A stretch of DNA of 64,000 nucleotides from Pseudomonas putida (GCF_016406145.1 NZ_CP066306.1:3348001-3412000), one strand, 5' to 3'; shown: positions 9,103 through 17,715, counted from the stretch's first letter. The notes: generated from the sequence alone by a model not told the origin. Numbers and translations are program-made.

Positions 9103-9663
9103 TCACGCCAGTAGCGATATCACCAGGTCCGCAATATTGATCGGCACGAATGCCAAGGTCAGCAGCGCATAGTCCTTGCGCGAGCGAGCTGCAAACACGC
9201 ACAGGGGGATCACGATCATGACCACGTCAAAGGCCCCCCAAAGCGCCATGGGCGAGACGCCGAACAACAGAACGTTCACGATGAACCCAAGCAGGTAATA
9301 GCCCGACAGGAACAGCAGCGCGTATCGGCCATCTTGCTCGAAATACACGCGAAGCCCTTCGAGCTCGTCCTCGCTCCGGCTGGGCAACATCAGCGCCGAG
9401 GAAACGAACAGCGAGAGTGCCAGCAGCACCAGCAGCAGAAATTCCTGAAACGAGAAGGTCGCCCTTACTTGCGGCAGCGTATTGACCGCCCACCAGAAAT
9501 CCATCTGTGTGGTGAAGAGCATGACCGCCCAGACCAGGGCAACCCAATCCGGGGCAGCGCTGCGGCGGATACGGAAGACAGTCAGCGCGCCCAGAAGCAG
9601 GCGGGTAACGGATAAACCCAATATCATCGATAAGACAGTGGCGACGATTGGGAAATTGCTCAT
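9103..9663 (-). CDS. Membrane protein of unknown function
   Basis: This 186-aa protein has about five hydrophobic segments (VATVLSMILGLSVTRLLLGAL, LVWAVMLFTTQMDFWW, LLLVLLALSLFVSSALML, LLFLSGYYLLGFIVNVLLFG and the C-terminal FVPINIADLVISLL). I recognise no domain. The start at 9663 is set by an excellent AGGAGG site four bases before the ATG, although the frame is open further upstream. It is convergent with the Anbu gene, ending 18 bases from it, and appears to be a single-gene unit. Confidence 0.65.
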   Translation of the reverse strand: MSNFPIVATVLSMILGLSVTRLLLGALTVFRIRRSAAPDWVALVWAVMLFTTQMDFWWAVNTLPQVRATFSFQEFLLLVLLALSLFVSSALMLPSRSEDELEGLRVYFEQDGRYALLFLSGYYLLGFIVNVLLFGVSPMALWGAFDVVMIVIPLCVFAARSRKDYALLTLAFVPINIADLVISLLA

Positions 9664-9777
9664 GCTACCTCCTGTAAGCCATTGCTCTGGCAAGCGTAGA
9701 CGGGCAGCAGCGATTCTCGAAAAATACATGCCTGACCGGCTATCATCTTCTCTGCCCTATCGACCGAGGTCACCGTT

Positions 9778-10086
9778 ATGAAGCGCAACTACCTGGCTGG
9801 TGCTGTGCTGTTGTTGTTCGCCACAGCGGCCAGCTCAGCAGATCAGGGTGCCAACGCCGCGGCGCTGCCAGGCACTGCCAAGGCCCGCAATGCCTGCCTG
9901 GACGAGGGCGCGAAAATAACCGGTATGGCACGCAACACGCTATCGGTGATCGAAGTGCTGCCCAGCGAAGCGGGCATCGGCGTGAATATCCAGGTACCGG
10001 GCGCGCAAGCGCCATGGTCATGCCTGGCCGATGCCAATGGCAAGGTGCAAGGCGCCAGCTACAGCGGGTCGGAAGGCAAGCTCTGA
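9778..10086 (+). CDS. Small secreted protein of unknown function
   Basis: This 102-aa protein has a clear signal peptide (MKRNYLAGAVLLLFATAASSA, cleavage near SSA-DQ). The mature part of about 80 residues has two cysteines (NACLDE and WSCLAD), possibly a disulfide, and short segments reminiscent of small periplasmic proteins common in Pseudomonas. No function can be assigned. It is followed after 48 bases by chrA on the same strand. Confidence 0.7.
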   Translation: MKRNYLAGAVLLLFATAASSADQGANAAALPGTAKARNACLDEGAKITGMARNTLSVIEVLPSEAGIGVNIQVPGAQAPWSCLADANGKVQGASYSGSEGKL

Positions 10087-10134
10087 TCTGCGCCCCCTCT
10101 TGCACCTCAGCGGCAATACTTCAAGGAGCCTGCA

Positions 10135-11361
10135 TTGTCAGAACGCAGTAACAGCGCCGTGACGTCTCGCGACTCTGCCTGGTCGGTATTTCTGGTGTTC
10201 TTGCGCCTGGGGCTGACCTCTTTCGGTGGCCCCATTGCGCACTTGGGCTATTTTCGCGAAGCATTGGTAACCCGCCGCCAATGGCTCAGTGAACGCAGTT
10301 ATGCCGAGCTCGTCGCCCTGTGCCAGCTGCTTCCCGGACCGGCGAGCAGCCAGGTAGGCATAGGCCTGGGCCTCTCACGCGCTGGTTTAGCGGGCGCTGT
10401 GGCAGCGTGGGCAGGCTTCACATTGCCATCGGCCATCATCCTGGTTCTGTTTGCTCAGGGCATCTCGGCATGGGGAGGTGCCGTCCCTGGTGGTTTGCTG
10501 CACGGCCTGAAGATCGTCGCGGTCGCTGTTGTCGCCCAGGCAGTGTGGGGCATGGCACGCAGCCTTTGCACCGATGTTCCGCGCGTGACCATCGCCTTGT
10601 TCGCCGCCTGCGCTGCGCTTGTGTGGCCCAATGCAATGGGACAGATAGGCGTGATTTTGTGTTCTGCCGTCGCAGGCTTGCTGCTGTTCAAGTCCACCCC
10701 GCCTCCAGCAGGGGAGAAACTGCCGTTTTCAGTCAGCCGTAAAACCGGCCTGATCGCGCTGACACTGTTCTTTGGTCTGTTGCTCGGCCTGCCGCTGATG
10801 GCCCACTTCTGGCCGTCGCAGGCCATGGCGATGGTGAACGCCTTCTACAGTGCAGGCTCACTGGTCTTCGGCGGAGGGCATGTGGTTTTGCCGCTGCTGC
10901 AGTCGGCGACAGTACCCAATGGCTGGGTCGCCAATGACACCTTCCTGGCGGGTTATGGTTTGGCACAGGCCGTACCGGGCCCCCTCTTCACGTTTGCAGC
11001 ATTTTTGGGGGCGTCCATGAGCGTGCAGCCATCCGGCTGGGCGGGCGCGACTGTCTGCATTCTCGCCATTTTCACCCCCTCCTTCCTGCTGGTGATCGGC
11101 GTATTGCCCTTTTGGCAAAAACTGCGGCACAGCGCTCGTAGCCAGGCCGCGCTGGGCGGTGTAAACGCAGGCGTGGTAGGGCTGCTGTTAGCCGCCTTGT
11201 ACCACCCGGTCTGGACGAGCGCCATTGCCAAGCCGTCGGACTTCGCTTTTGCGCTTACAGCCCTCGTGGCCCTGATGTTCTGGAAGATGCCTCCCTGGCT
11301 GGTTGTGCTGGGTTGTGGCCTCTTCGGCTGGCTGCTTACTGCAACGCAAACGTCAGGGTAG
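10135..11361 (+). CDS. chrA: ChrA family chromate transporter
   Basis: This 408-aa protein is of the two-domain (long) CHR type, which exports chromate from the cytoplasm. The N-terminal half has the family motif FLRLGLTSFGGPIAHLGYF and the C-terminal half the duplicated FYSAGSLVFGGGHVVLPLL motif. About ten to twelve transmembrane segments are visible. The start is a TTG with AAGGAG six bases upstream (10123-10128); no ATG is available nearby. The 3' end overlaps the convergent histidine kinase gene by 26 bases. Confidence 0.88.
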   Translation: MSERSNSAVTSRDSAWSVFLVFLRLGLTSFGGPIAHLGYFREALVTRRQWLSERSYAELVALCQLLPGPASSQVGIGLGLSRAGLAGAVAAWAGFTLPSAIILVLFAQGISAWGGAVPGGLLHGLKIVAVAVVAQAVWGMARSLCTDVPRVTIALFAACAALVWPNAMGQIGVILCSAVAGLLLFKSTPPPAGEKLPFSVSRKTGLIALTLFFGLLLGLPLMAHFWPSQAMAMVNAFYSAGSLVFGGGHVVLPLLQSATVPNGWVANDTFLAGYGLAQAVPGPLFTFAAFLGASMSVQPSGWAGATVCILAIFTPSFLLVIGVLPFWQKLRHSARSQAALGGVNAGVVGLLLAALYHPVWTSAIAKPSDFAFALTALVALMFWKMPPWLVVLGCGLFGWLLTATQTSG

Positions 11362-12700
11362 CTGCCAGCCCGCCACTGGCCCTGTTCTCAAGACGTACCT
11401 GCCCCCCCATCCGCTCGACGATGGTAGCCACGATCGAGAGGCCAAGCCCTGCTCCATTGGGGCTGTTGCGGCTATAGAAGCGCTCGAACACCCGCCCAAG
11501 ATTCGCCTCGTCGATACCCGGCCCTTCATCTTCGACAACCAGTTCGAAGCGGTTGGCCAGGCGCCTGAGTGATACGGTGATGCGCCCGCCCGGCGGTGAA
11601 TGCTCCACTGCATTGGAAACCAGGTTCTGCAAGGCAATGCCCAGCGCACCGGCATCGATCATCAGGCCATGGTCACCTTCGCTGATATCCAGCGAGGGCT
11701 CCAGGCCGCGATCCAGTATCCAGGGTGTAAGATCCGCCAGCACATCGGTGACCACTTCACTTAGGTCGACAAGGGTGGTGGGGCGCTGACCGAGGCGCGG
11801 CTCGACGCGGGCGAGGGTCAGCAACTGGTTGACCACCCGAGTCAACCGGTCCACGCCGCCAATCAGAAAGCCCAGAGCTTTCTGACGCTCGGCATCGGTA
11901 CTGGCGGCCTGGGCGTTTTGCGCATGCAGGCGCAGGATCGCCAGCGGCGTACGCATCTCATGGGCGGCGTCGGCAATGAACCGATGTTCACGCCGCAGCA
12001 GGTCCTCGATCTGCGCCAGCAGGCGGTTGATGGCCGCCTGCATGGGCTCGAGCTCGGTCGGCAACGGCACCAGCTGCAGCGGTTCGAGGGAGTCGGCATG
12101 GCGCGCGCGAATCACATCGGCCATGTTCTGCAACGGGCGCAATCCCCAGCCGATAGCTGCCCAGACCAGCAGCGCCAGGCCCAGGCTGCCAAGCAGAAAC
12201 GGAAACAGGGTATGGCGTACGATGCGGTCGATCAGGTCGTAGCGCACATCGTCGCGCTCACCCACCCAGATCACCCACTGCTTTTCGGGCACCGGTAGAA
12301 CGAAGCCGCGCCATTGCTCGCCGCCGCTGGCGAAATCATAAAAGCCCGGGGCCGTGGGCGGTGGGTCGAGCGTCGGTGCACTGGGCGTGTGTACCAGCAG
12401 CCGTGCTCCATCACCCCATACCTGGAACGCCAGCTTGCTTTCATAGGGGTGGCCCACGCGATGGCGCCCGGCCTTGCCCAGTGCCTCGTTGAATGCCCGA
12501 TAAAGCTTTTCGCGGTTGCCATCCTGCACCGGCAGGTTCATCACCCCCTGCAACAACCGGGCATTCTGAGCCATGTGGGCATCGTAGACTTCGTTGATCT
12601 CGCGCCGGCTGTCGTGATAGTTGTACAGCGCCAACAAGCCGGTGCCGAGCAGCATCAGCAACATCACCCGCCACAGCGTACGCTGGCGCAGCGAGCTCAT
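11336..12700 (-). CDS. Sensor histidine kinase (QseC/TctE-like)
   Basis: This 454-aa protein has an N-terminal transmembrane helix (MLLMLLGTGLLALY), a periplasmic domain of about 130 residues, a second helix (FLLGSLGLALLVWAAIGWGL) and a HAMP-like linker. The kinase core has phosphoacceptor His about residue 247 in AAHEMRTPLAIL, N-box NLVSNAVEHSP, DEGPGID and GLGLSIV. It should phosphorylate the response regulator whose gene overlaps it by four bases. It is the last gene of a seven-gene operon with a predicted biosynthetic pathway, so it may sense that pathway's product or precursor (inference). Confidence 0.9.
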   Translation of the reverse strand: MSSLRQRTLWRVMLLMLLGTGLLALYNYHDSRREINEVYDAHMAQNARLLQGVMNLPVQDGNREKLYRAFNEALGKAGRHRVGHPYESKLAFQVWGDGARLLVHTPSAPTLDPPPTAPGFYDFASGGEQWRGFVLPVPEKQWVIWVGERDDVRYDLIDRIVRHTLFPFLLGSLGLALLVWAAIGWGLRPLQNMADVIRARHADSLEPLQLVPLPTELEPMQAAINRLLAQIEDLLRREHRFIADAAHEMRTPLAILRLHAQNAQAASTDAERQKALGFLIGGVDRLTRVVNQLLTLARVEPRLGQRPTTLVDLSEVVTDVLADLTPWILDRGLEPSLDISEGDHGLMIDAGALGIALQNLVSNAVEHSPPGGRITVSLRRLANRFELVVEDEGPGIDEANLGRVFERFYSRNSPNGAGLGLSIVATIVERMGGQVRLENRASGGLAATLTFALQ

Positions 12701-13359
12701 ACCTTGCCCTCGACCAGGTAACCGATACCGCGCACCGTGCGGATCAGGCCGTTGAACAGCTTCTTGCGCAAGTGATAGATGTTCACTTCCAGCGTGTTGC
12801 TCTCAGGTTCCTCGTCCCAGCCATACAGCAGTTGGGTCAGCCGCTCACGGGTGAATACCTTGCCCGGTTGCGCCAGCAACTCGTGCAGCAGCCGGTACTC
12901 CTTGGGCGTCAGTACCACGGGCACACCGTTGTAGTGCACCTGCTGAGTGGCAGGGTCAAGGCTTACGCCTGCGTGCTCGATGAGCACCTTGGCCCGCCCG
13001 GCGCTGCGCCTGAGCAAGGCGCGCAGGCGGGCCTTGAGTTCGTTGAGGTCGAAAGGCTTGACCAGGTAATCGTCGGCGCCAGCATCCAGGCCAGTGATAC
13101 GGTCTTCGGTTGCATCGCGCGCGGTAAGGATCAGAACCGGTAGGCTGTCGCCCCCTGCCCTCAGCCGTCGCAGCAGCTCGATGCCACCCAACCGCGGCAG
13201 CCCGAGGTCGAGGATCACCAGGTCGAACATTTCGTGTTGCAGGGCATGCAGCCCGCTCAGGCCATCGCGCAACCAGTCGAGGGTATAGCCCTCCTGGCGC
13301 AACCCGTCGCAGATCCCCTCCCCCAGAGCGGTATCATCCTCAACCAGTAGCAGCCGCAT
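12697..13359 (-). CDS. OmpR-family response regulator (QseB/TctD-like)
   Basis: This 220-aa protein has an N-terminal receiver domain with acidic pocket EDD (residues 7-9), phosphoacceptor Asp51 in VILDLGLPR, Thr in LILTARDA and Lys in LVKPFDL. The C-terminal winged-helix DNA-binding domain contains LTPKEYRLLHELL and SNTLEVNIYHLRKKL. It starts two bases after the TPR gene stop and overlaps the kinase start. Its targets are unknown; the promoter before 17612 is an obvious candidate. Confidence 0.92.
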   Translation of the reverse strand: MRLLLVEDDTALGEGICDGLRQEGYTLDWLRDGLSGLHALQHEMFDLVILDLGLPRLGGIELLRRLRAGGDSLPVLILTARDATEDRITGLDAGADDYLVKPFDLNELKARLRALLRRSAGRAKVLIEHAGVSLDPATQQVHYNGVPVVLTPKEYRLLHELLAQPGKVFTRERLTQLLYGWDEEPESNTLEVNIYHLRKKLFNGLIRTVRGIGYLVEGKV

Positions 13360-13361
13360 GT

Positions 13362-14003
13362 TCAGTCCTGTTTGTCCTTGATGGCCTTGAGTAAAGCATC
13401 GATATCGCCACGCCGGCCCTGGTCGGCCAGCTCGCGCCCCGGGCGTGGTGGCGCCTGGCGGGCTTTTTCCAGTGCTGCTGCGGCCTGTGCGTAGCGTTTT
13501 TGGCGGAACAGATGATCGGCCCAGAAGTAATTGCTGTCGATACCATTGGGGTTGATTTGCAGCGCCTTGCGCAACAAGGTGTCGGCCTTGTCGCTGTCAC
13601 CAAAACCGATAGGCCAGCCAGGCACCTGGTCATACAAGGTACCCAGGCTGGTATACGCCGAGCCCTGCAGGGCATTGGGGTCGAGTTTGATCGCCTCTTC
13701 CAGGCTGGCCTTGGCCGACTTGACCTTGCCCAGCGCCCCCATCCCGCCAGTGGCACCCGCCCAGCTGCTATTGATGATGCCCTCCCAGATCAAGGGTTCG
13801 GCCGAGCCCGGGTGCTGATGAACCAGCGTGGAGGCGTCGGCTGCCAGTTTCTCGAACGCATCGGCGCGCTTGCCTTCAGGCGTCTGGTACTGAATCTGCG
13901 CCCAGCGCTGCTGCAGGTTGGCCAATTGTTGGCTGCCAGCCTGGTCCAGCGCCCAGGTGAGCGGTGCGAACGCCAGCAGGCCTGCGATGAACAGACGTTT
14001 CAT
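13362..14003 (-). CDS. Periplasmic TPR-repeat protein
   Basis: This 213-aa protein has a short signal peptide (MKRLFIAGLLAFAPLTWA) and at least two to three tetratricopeptide-like helical pairs (AKASLEEAIKLDPNALQGSA, ADTLLRKALQINPNGIDSNY, YAQAAAALEKARQAPPRPGR). TPR proteins scaffold protein contacts, and here it would act in the periplasm. It overlaps the SDR gene stop as ATGA and precedes the response regulator by two bases. That places it between the enzymes and the sensor pair, possibly linking product export or sensing to the kinase (inference). Confidence 0.75.
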   Translation of the reverse strand: MKRLFIAGLLAFAPLTWALDQAGSQQLANLQQRWAQIQYQTPEGKRADAFEKLAADASTLVHQHPGSAEPLIWEGIINSSWAGATGGMGALGKVKSAKASLEEAIKLDPNALQGSAYTSLGTLYDQVPGWPIGFGDSDKADTLLRKALQINPNGIDSNYFWADHLFRQKRYAQAAAALEKARQAPPRPGRELADQGRRGDIDALLKAIKDKQD

Positions 14004-14806
14004 TTGATCGACTCCTTGGAATGACTAGCGATGTAACGACGGATCACCGGCAATTGCTTGCGCAGCGCACGGTCAACCACGCCGGGCAACATGCCGTTGA
14101 TGCGCACGAAGAGCTTTTCCGGCCAACCCAGATAAAGCTCGTTGCGCTCTGACTGCACGGCCTTGAGCACAGCGCGGGCCACATCTGCCGGGTCGTCCAT
14201 GCCGACCTTCAGAGCCTGGTTGAGCGCCGTGGCGGCGGTGCTGTTCATAGCGGTGCGGGTTGCCCGGGGTGCCGCGTACATGACATTCACCGAGGTATCG
14301 GCCAGCTCGCGGCGCAATGCCTCAGAAAAACCGCGCAGGGCAAACTTGCTGGCGCAGTAGGTGGCATAACCGGGGTAACCGATCGAGCCGTAGGTGGAGC
14401 CGACGTTGACTACCATCGCCCGGGGTTGGGCGCGCAGCAGCGGCAGACATACACGCGTCAGTTGCACAGCGGCTTTGAGGTTGATGTCCAGCAGTTCGTC
14501 CAGCGCGTGCTCATCGATCTGCTCGAGCAGGGCAAAGCGGTTCACGCCTGCGGCATTGATCAGGACATTGACCCCTCCCATCTCCCGGGCACGGGCAAGC
14601 ACCTGCTCACGCCCCTCATGGCTGCGCAGGTCGGCCGCCTGCCAGAGCAGCCTGCCTTGATAACGGTGCATCAGACCGGCGAGTTTGCCCATCTGCCGGC
14701 TCACCGCCAGTACCCGGGCACCGGCTGCGCACAACTGTTCGGCCAGCTCCAGGCCGATGCCTCCGCTGGCGCCGGTGAGTATCACTACGCACTCAGGCAA
14801 GCGCAT
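14000..14806 (-). CDS. Short-chain dehydrogenase/reductase (SDR)
   Basis: This 268-aa enzyme is a classical SDR. It has the cofactor glycine motif TGASGGIG, the structural INAAGVN (NAAG), the catalytic Ser in VNVGSTYG and the YCASK (YxxxK) motif. It likely reduces a keto or aldehyde intermediate, or oxidises an alcohol, with NAD(P)H. I chose the ATG at 14806 (MRLPECVVIL) because the family begins close to the glycine motif; a start at 14830 is also open. It overlaps the diiron-enzyme gene by 14 bases. Confidence 0.85.
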   Translation of the reverse strand: MRLPECVVILTGASGGIGLELAEQLCAAGARVLAVSRQMGKLAGLMHRYQGRLLWQAADLRSHEGREQVLARAREMGGVNVLINAAGVNRFALLEQIDEHALDELLDINLKAAVQLTRVCLPLLRAQPRAMVVNVGSTYGSIGYPGYATYCASKFALRGFSEALRRELADTSVNVMYAAPRATRTAMNSTAATALNQALKVGMDDPADVARAVLKAVQSERNELYLGWPEKLFVRINGMLPGVVDRALRKQLPVIRRYIASHSKESIK

Positions 14807-15473
14807 GACGCACCTCATGCAGGCCCGCACGCGGCAGCCCCTGGAACATGTCGGTATACAGGCGGTAAACCACCTTGGCCGCGTGGATCACAGCCCGCTG
14901 GTCATCCACGTCATCAAGGCGGTCCATCAGCCGCCTGTAGGTGACCATGTGGTCCTGGTCCAGCGCGCCATGGGAGCTGAGGTAGCTGAAGGCCCGGTCC
15001 GGCAGCGCCAAAGTGCTCTGGATAGTGCCGGCGGCCTGGGTGGCCAGGGCAATGCTGGTGCCTTCGAGCACGTTGACCATACCAAACAGCCCGACCGGGT
15101 TGCCCCGGGCGATCACGTCGTAAAGGTAGGCGACCATCAGCTCGATCGGCAGTGCCGGCCGACCGTCACGCACCGCTTCCCAGTCGCCACCGCAGGCATT
15201 GATGTCATTGAGGATCCACTGCTCGTGGCCGTACTCTTCCTCGATGTATTCGCACACCGCGCCGCGCAGCCATTCCAAGCGCGAAGGCAGGCGCGCCCCG
15301 CACGCCATCATCAGCGGCACGGTATGGCGCACATGGTGGTAGGCCTGGGTCAGGAAGGCCACATAGCTGTCGAGGCTGACGTGCCCCGCCAACGCATCGC
15401 GTATGACCGGCACGGCGAACAGGGCCTGACGCTCCTGGGTGGTTTGCAGTTGCAGCGTGTCAAAAAAGGACAT
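14793..15473 (-). CDS. Haem-oxygenase-like diiron oxidase/oxygenase family protein
   Basis: This 226-aa all-helical protein belongs to the TenA/PqqC/UndA-like fold ('iron-containing redox enzyme' family). Potential metal ligands are Glu80 and His83 (EYGH), Glu137 (NVLEG) and the set His168-x3-Asp172-x2-His175 (HGALDQDH). The HxxxDxxH arrangement is that of diiron haem-oxygenase-like enzymes such as SznF. Relatives carry out N-oxygenation, C-C cleavage or terminal-alkene formation on fatty or amino acids. The ATG at 15473 lies eight bases after the ligase stop. The substrate is unknown; a fatty acid or acyl derivative is suggested by the adjacent ligase. Confidence 0.8.
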   Translation of the reverse strand: MSFFDTLQLQTTQERQALFAVPVIRDALAGHVSLDSYVAFLTQAYHHVRHTVPLMMACGARLPSRLEWLRGAVCEYIEEEYGHEQWILNDINACGGDWEAVRDGRPALPIELMVAYLYDVIARGNPVGLFGMVNVLEGTSIALATQAAGTIQSTLALPDRAFSYLSSHGALDQDHMVTYRRLMDRLDDVDDQRAVIHAAKVVYRLYTDMFQGLPRAGLHEVRHALA

Positions 15474-15481
15474 GGCAGACC

Positions 15482-16945
15482 TCACAACGGGATATCGGAT
15501 AACTGGGAGTGGTAACGCCGCAGGATGGCCTCGCGTCGCGGGCGGCCATTGGCGGTCAGTGTGTCGTCGGTACTGGACAGTGGGCGCGGCAGGCGACGCC
15601 AGGCATGTACACGGGCGTAGTCCGGCAGCAAGGCATTGCACTGCTGCACCGCCTGGTCGATGAGTGTGTCGGGGGTGGCAGGGTCCAACGGCCAGAGCAA
15701 TGCCAGGTTCTTCGGCAGGGCCTCGCCATGCACGAACGCCTGGGCGATCACACCGCTCTGGGTCAGTTCGGCCTCCACCCATTCCGGGTTGACGTTGCGC
15801 CCGAAGCTGGTGATGAACTGGTGTTTCTTGCGGCCATCGAGGTACAGGTAGCCCTGCTCGTCGAAATGGCCGAGGTCGCCTGTGGCCCACCAGCTATCGA
15901 AGACGGGTGGCTCCTCCAGGTAGCCGAGCAACACCGAGCCAGCCACCAGCACCTCCCCGTCTTCGGCGATACGCACCTGCACATGGGGCAGCGGTTTGCC
16001 GACACTGCCCCGGCGGGTTGCGCCAGGCCGGTTCAAGGCCACCACCGATGCGCACTCGGACAAGCCATAGCCTTCGAACACCGGCAGGCCGATCGCTTCG
16101 GCGCGGGCCAACAGGCTGGGCGCCACCCGGGCACCACCGACGGCAACGAACCGCAGCGCCCCCACCCGCATCAGCCCGCGCTCGATGGCAGTGATCAGCC
16201 CCATCAACAACTGCGGCACCAGAATCAGGCTCTGCGCGCCGCTAAGGGCGATCGCCCCCAGCAAGCGCTTGAAATCGACCTGGCTCGCACCGCCCATGCC
16301 CAGAAGCGCCTGGGGGTACAGCAGCACACTCGCCCCGGCCATCAGTGCGGCGTAGACACCGAGGTTTTCCAGCAGCACACCAAGCGGCAGCACCGCCAGG
16401 TAACGCTGAGGCTCACTGGGCCGGCTGGCCACCTCCAGTTCCCGGGCTACACGCAGCAGGGCTTCGGACGACAGGCACACGCCCTTGGGCTTGCCTGTGC
16501 TGCCAGAGGTGTAGGTGATCTTGGCAGTACCGACAGGCAGCGCCGCGGCGGGTTCTGCCTCGCGAACCCAGAACTCGTCCTGCTGGGTGAATCCAAGCTC
16601 GGCGAGCGTACCGCGCCATTGCGGGTCGCATAGCACATGGCTGGCGCCGCTCTGCTCGATGCAATGGCTGAATTGAGCGGCACTGAAGAACGAGGGCACG
16701 ATCACGCAGGGACGCTGAGAAAAAAGCGCCGCCAGATCCCAGAACAGCAACTGCGGGCCATTATCCAGGGCCAGTACCAGCGTGCCTGGCGAGCGGGCAT
16801 CCAAGTTGTGGGTGCGCAACCCCACTTCTGCCAGTAATTGCCTGAAAGTGAAGCGCTGCGTCTCATCTTGTACGGCGATTGCGTCAGCGTGATCACGTGC
16901 AAACGTGATCAGCAGTTGATGAAAGCGCTCCAGTTCATGCGGCAT
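15482..16945 (-). CDS. AMP-binding acyl ligase (acyl-CoA/acyl-ACP synthetase superfamily)
   Basis: This 487-aa adenylate-forming enzyme activates a carboxylic acid with ATP. Visible core motifs are the P-loop-like ITYTSGSTGKPKG, FEGYGLSECA, WWATGDLGHFDEQGYLYLDGR and SFGRNVNPEWVEAEL. Near the C-terminus the expected A10 catalytic lysine (xSGKxxR) is replaced by Arg468 in TANGRPRRE. This may slow adenylation or adapt the enzyme to a different second step. The start at 16945 has GAGGAG nine bases upstream and overlaps the hemolysin-family gene by 11 bases. Its thiolation partner (CoA or a carrier protein) is not evident. Confidence 0.85.
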   Translation of the reverse strand: MPHELERFHQLLITFARDHADAIAVQDETQRFTFRQLLAEVGLRTHNLDARSPGTLVLALDNGPQLLFWDLAALFSQRPCVIVPSFFSAAQFSHCIEQSGASHVLCDPQWRGTLAELGFTQQDEFWVREAEPAAALPVGTAKITYTSGSTGKPKGVCLSSEALLRVARELEVASRPSEPQRYLAVLPLGVLLENLGVYAALMAGASVLLYPQALLGMGGASQVDFKRLLGAIALSGAQSLILVPQLLMGLITAIERGLMRVGALRFVAVGGARVAPSLLARAEAIGLPVFEGYGLSECASVVALNRPGATRRGSVGKPLPHVQVRIAEDGEVLVAGSVLLGYLEEPPVFDSWWATGDLGHFDEQGYLYLDGRKKHQFITSFGRNVNPEWVEAELTQSGVIAQAFVHGEALPKNLALLWPLDPATPDTLIDQAVQQCNALLPDYARVHAWRRLPRPLSSTDDTLTANGRPRREAILRRYHSQLSDIPL

Positions 16946-17612
16946 GGCCAGTCTCCTCAAGGGCCGTTGGCAACCCCAGGCGCTGGAACACCCCGGCCTT
17001 GCTCAAGGCATCGAAGCCATGACCGATATTGCCGGCAAAGACTTGCGGGTGCTGAGCGTAGTAGGTCCCCCATTGGTCCACCTGCCCATTCAGCCGGGCC
17101 GGGTCGGCCGACGCCAGCACCGATGGCACCAACCCCAGGCGCTGAAAGCTGTTGATCAATGTCGTCGCGCCGGTGAACGCCACCCACCGCAAGCCGCGTG
17201 TGGCCAGCAACCAGGTCACCGCTATGATCATGATTCGCGCGCTACCGGCACTGAGCGAGGCCAGGTTGCCGACTTCAACCATGCACGCGCGCTCAAGGGT
17301 GCAACCCGCCACGCGTGAAACTGCAGCTTCCAGCGGCTCGTCCAGATAGTGCTCCAGAAACAGCGGCCCGCTGCTGGCCGGGCGCATGCCTGCGGCAGCA
17401 ACCAGCCGACCCTGGCTGTCATGCAGTGCCAGCAGTTCTGGAAGGTAATGGTGCACATCAGCGTGGTGCACGCTGGCAAAACACTGATGAATGAAGTGCT
17501 CAAGCTCATCGCGCCCTGGGTCCTTGTGCAAATGAAGCGACAAGTGAGCGTGATGGTCGACGTGGCTGCCGATAGGCAATGGGAGCAGGCTGCTCCACTG
17601 AGACTGGGTCAT
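16935..17612 (-). CDS. Thermostable-hemolysin family protein (GNAT-like)
   Basis: This 225-aa protein resembles the Vibrio thermostable hemolysin (delta-VPH) family; recognition rests on segments such as CMVEVGNLAS, WLLATRGLRWVAFTG and INSFQRLGLVP. The fold of this family is, as I recall, related to GNAT acyltransferases and autoinducer synthases. A catalytic acyl-transfer role is therefore more plausible than direct cell lysis. It has no signal peptide, which also argues against a secreted toxin. It is the first gene of the seven-gene minus-strand operon and has a good GGGGAG site five bases before the ATG. Confidence 0.7.
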   Translation of the reverse strand: MTQSQWSSLLPLPIGSHVDHHAHLSLHLHKDPGRDELEHFIHQCFASVHHADVHHYLPELLALHDSQGRLVAAAGMRPASSGPLFLEHYLDEPLEAAVSRVAGCTLERACMVEVGNLASLSAGSARIMIIAVTWLLATRGLRWVAFTGATTLINSFQRLGLVPSVLASADPARLNGQVDQWGTYYAQHPQVFAGNIGHGFDALSKAGVFQRLGLPTALEETGHAA

Positions 17613-17715
17613 GAAACTCCCCCCGTTTGGGCTTGATGGGGTGAGTATCTGTGGTCAATCTGAAGGTAGTCTGAAGTGACGGATTCGACCTGCGTTGTTG
17701 GGCTGCTACGCAGCC

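Noticed and set aside
16935..17612. Secreted hemolytic toxin
   Set aside because: There is no signal peptide or membrane-inserting segment, and the gene is embedded in a metabolic operon; the family name alone is not evidence.
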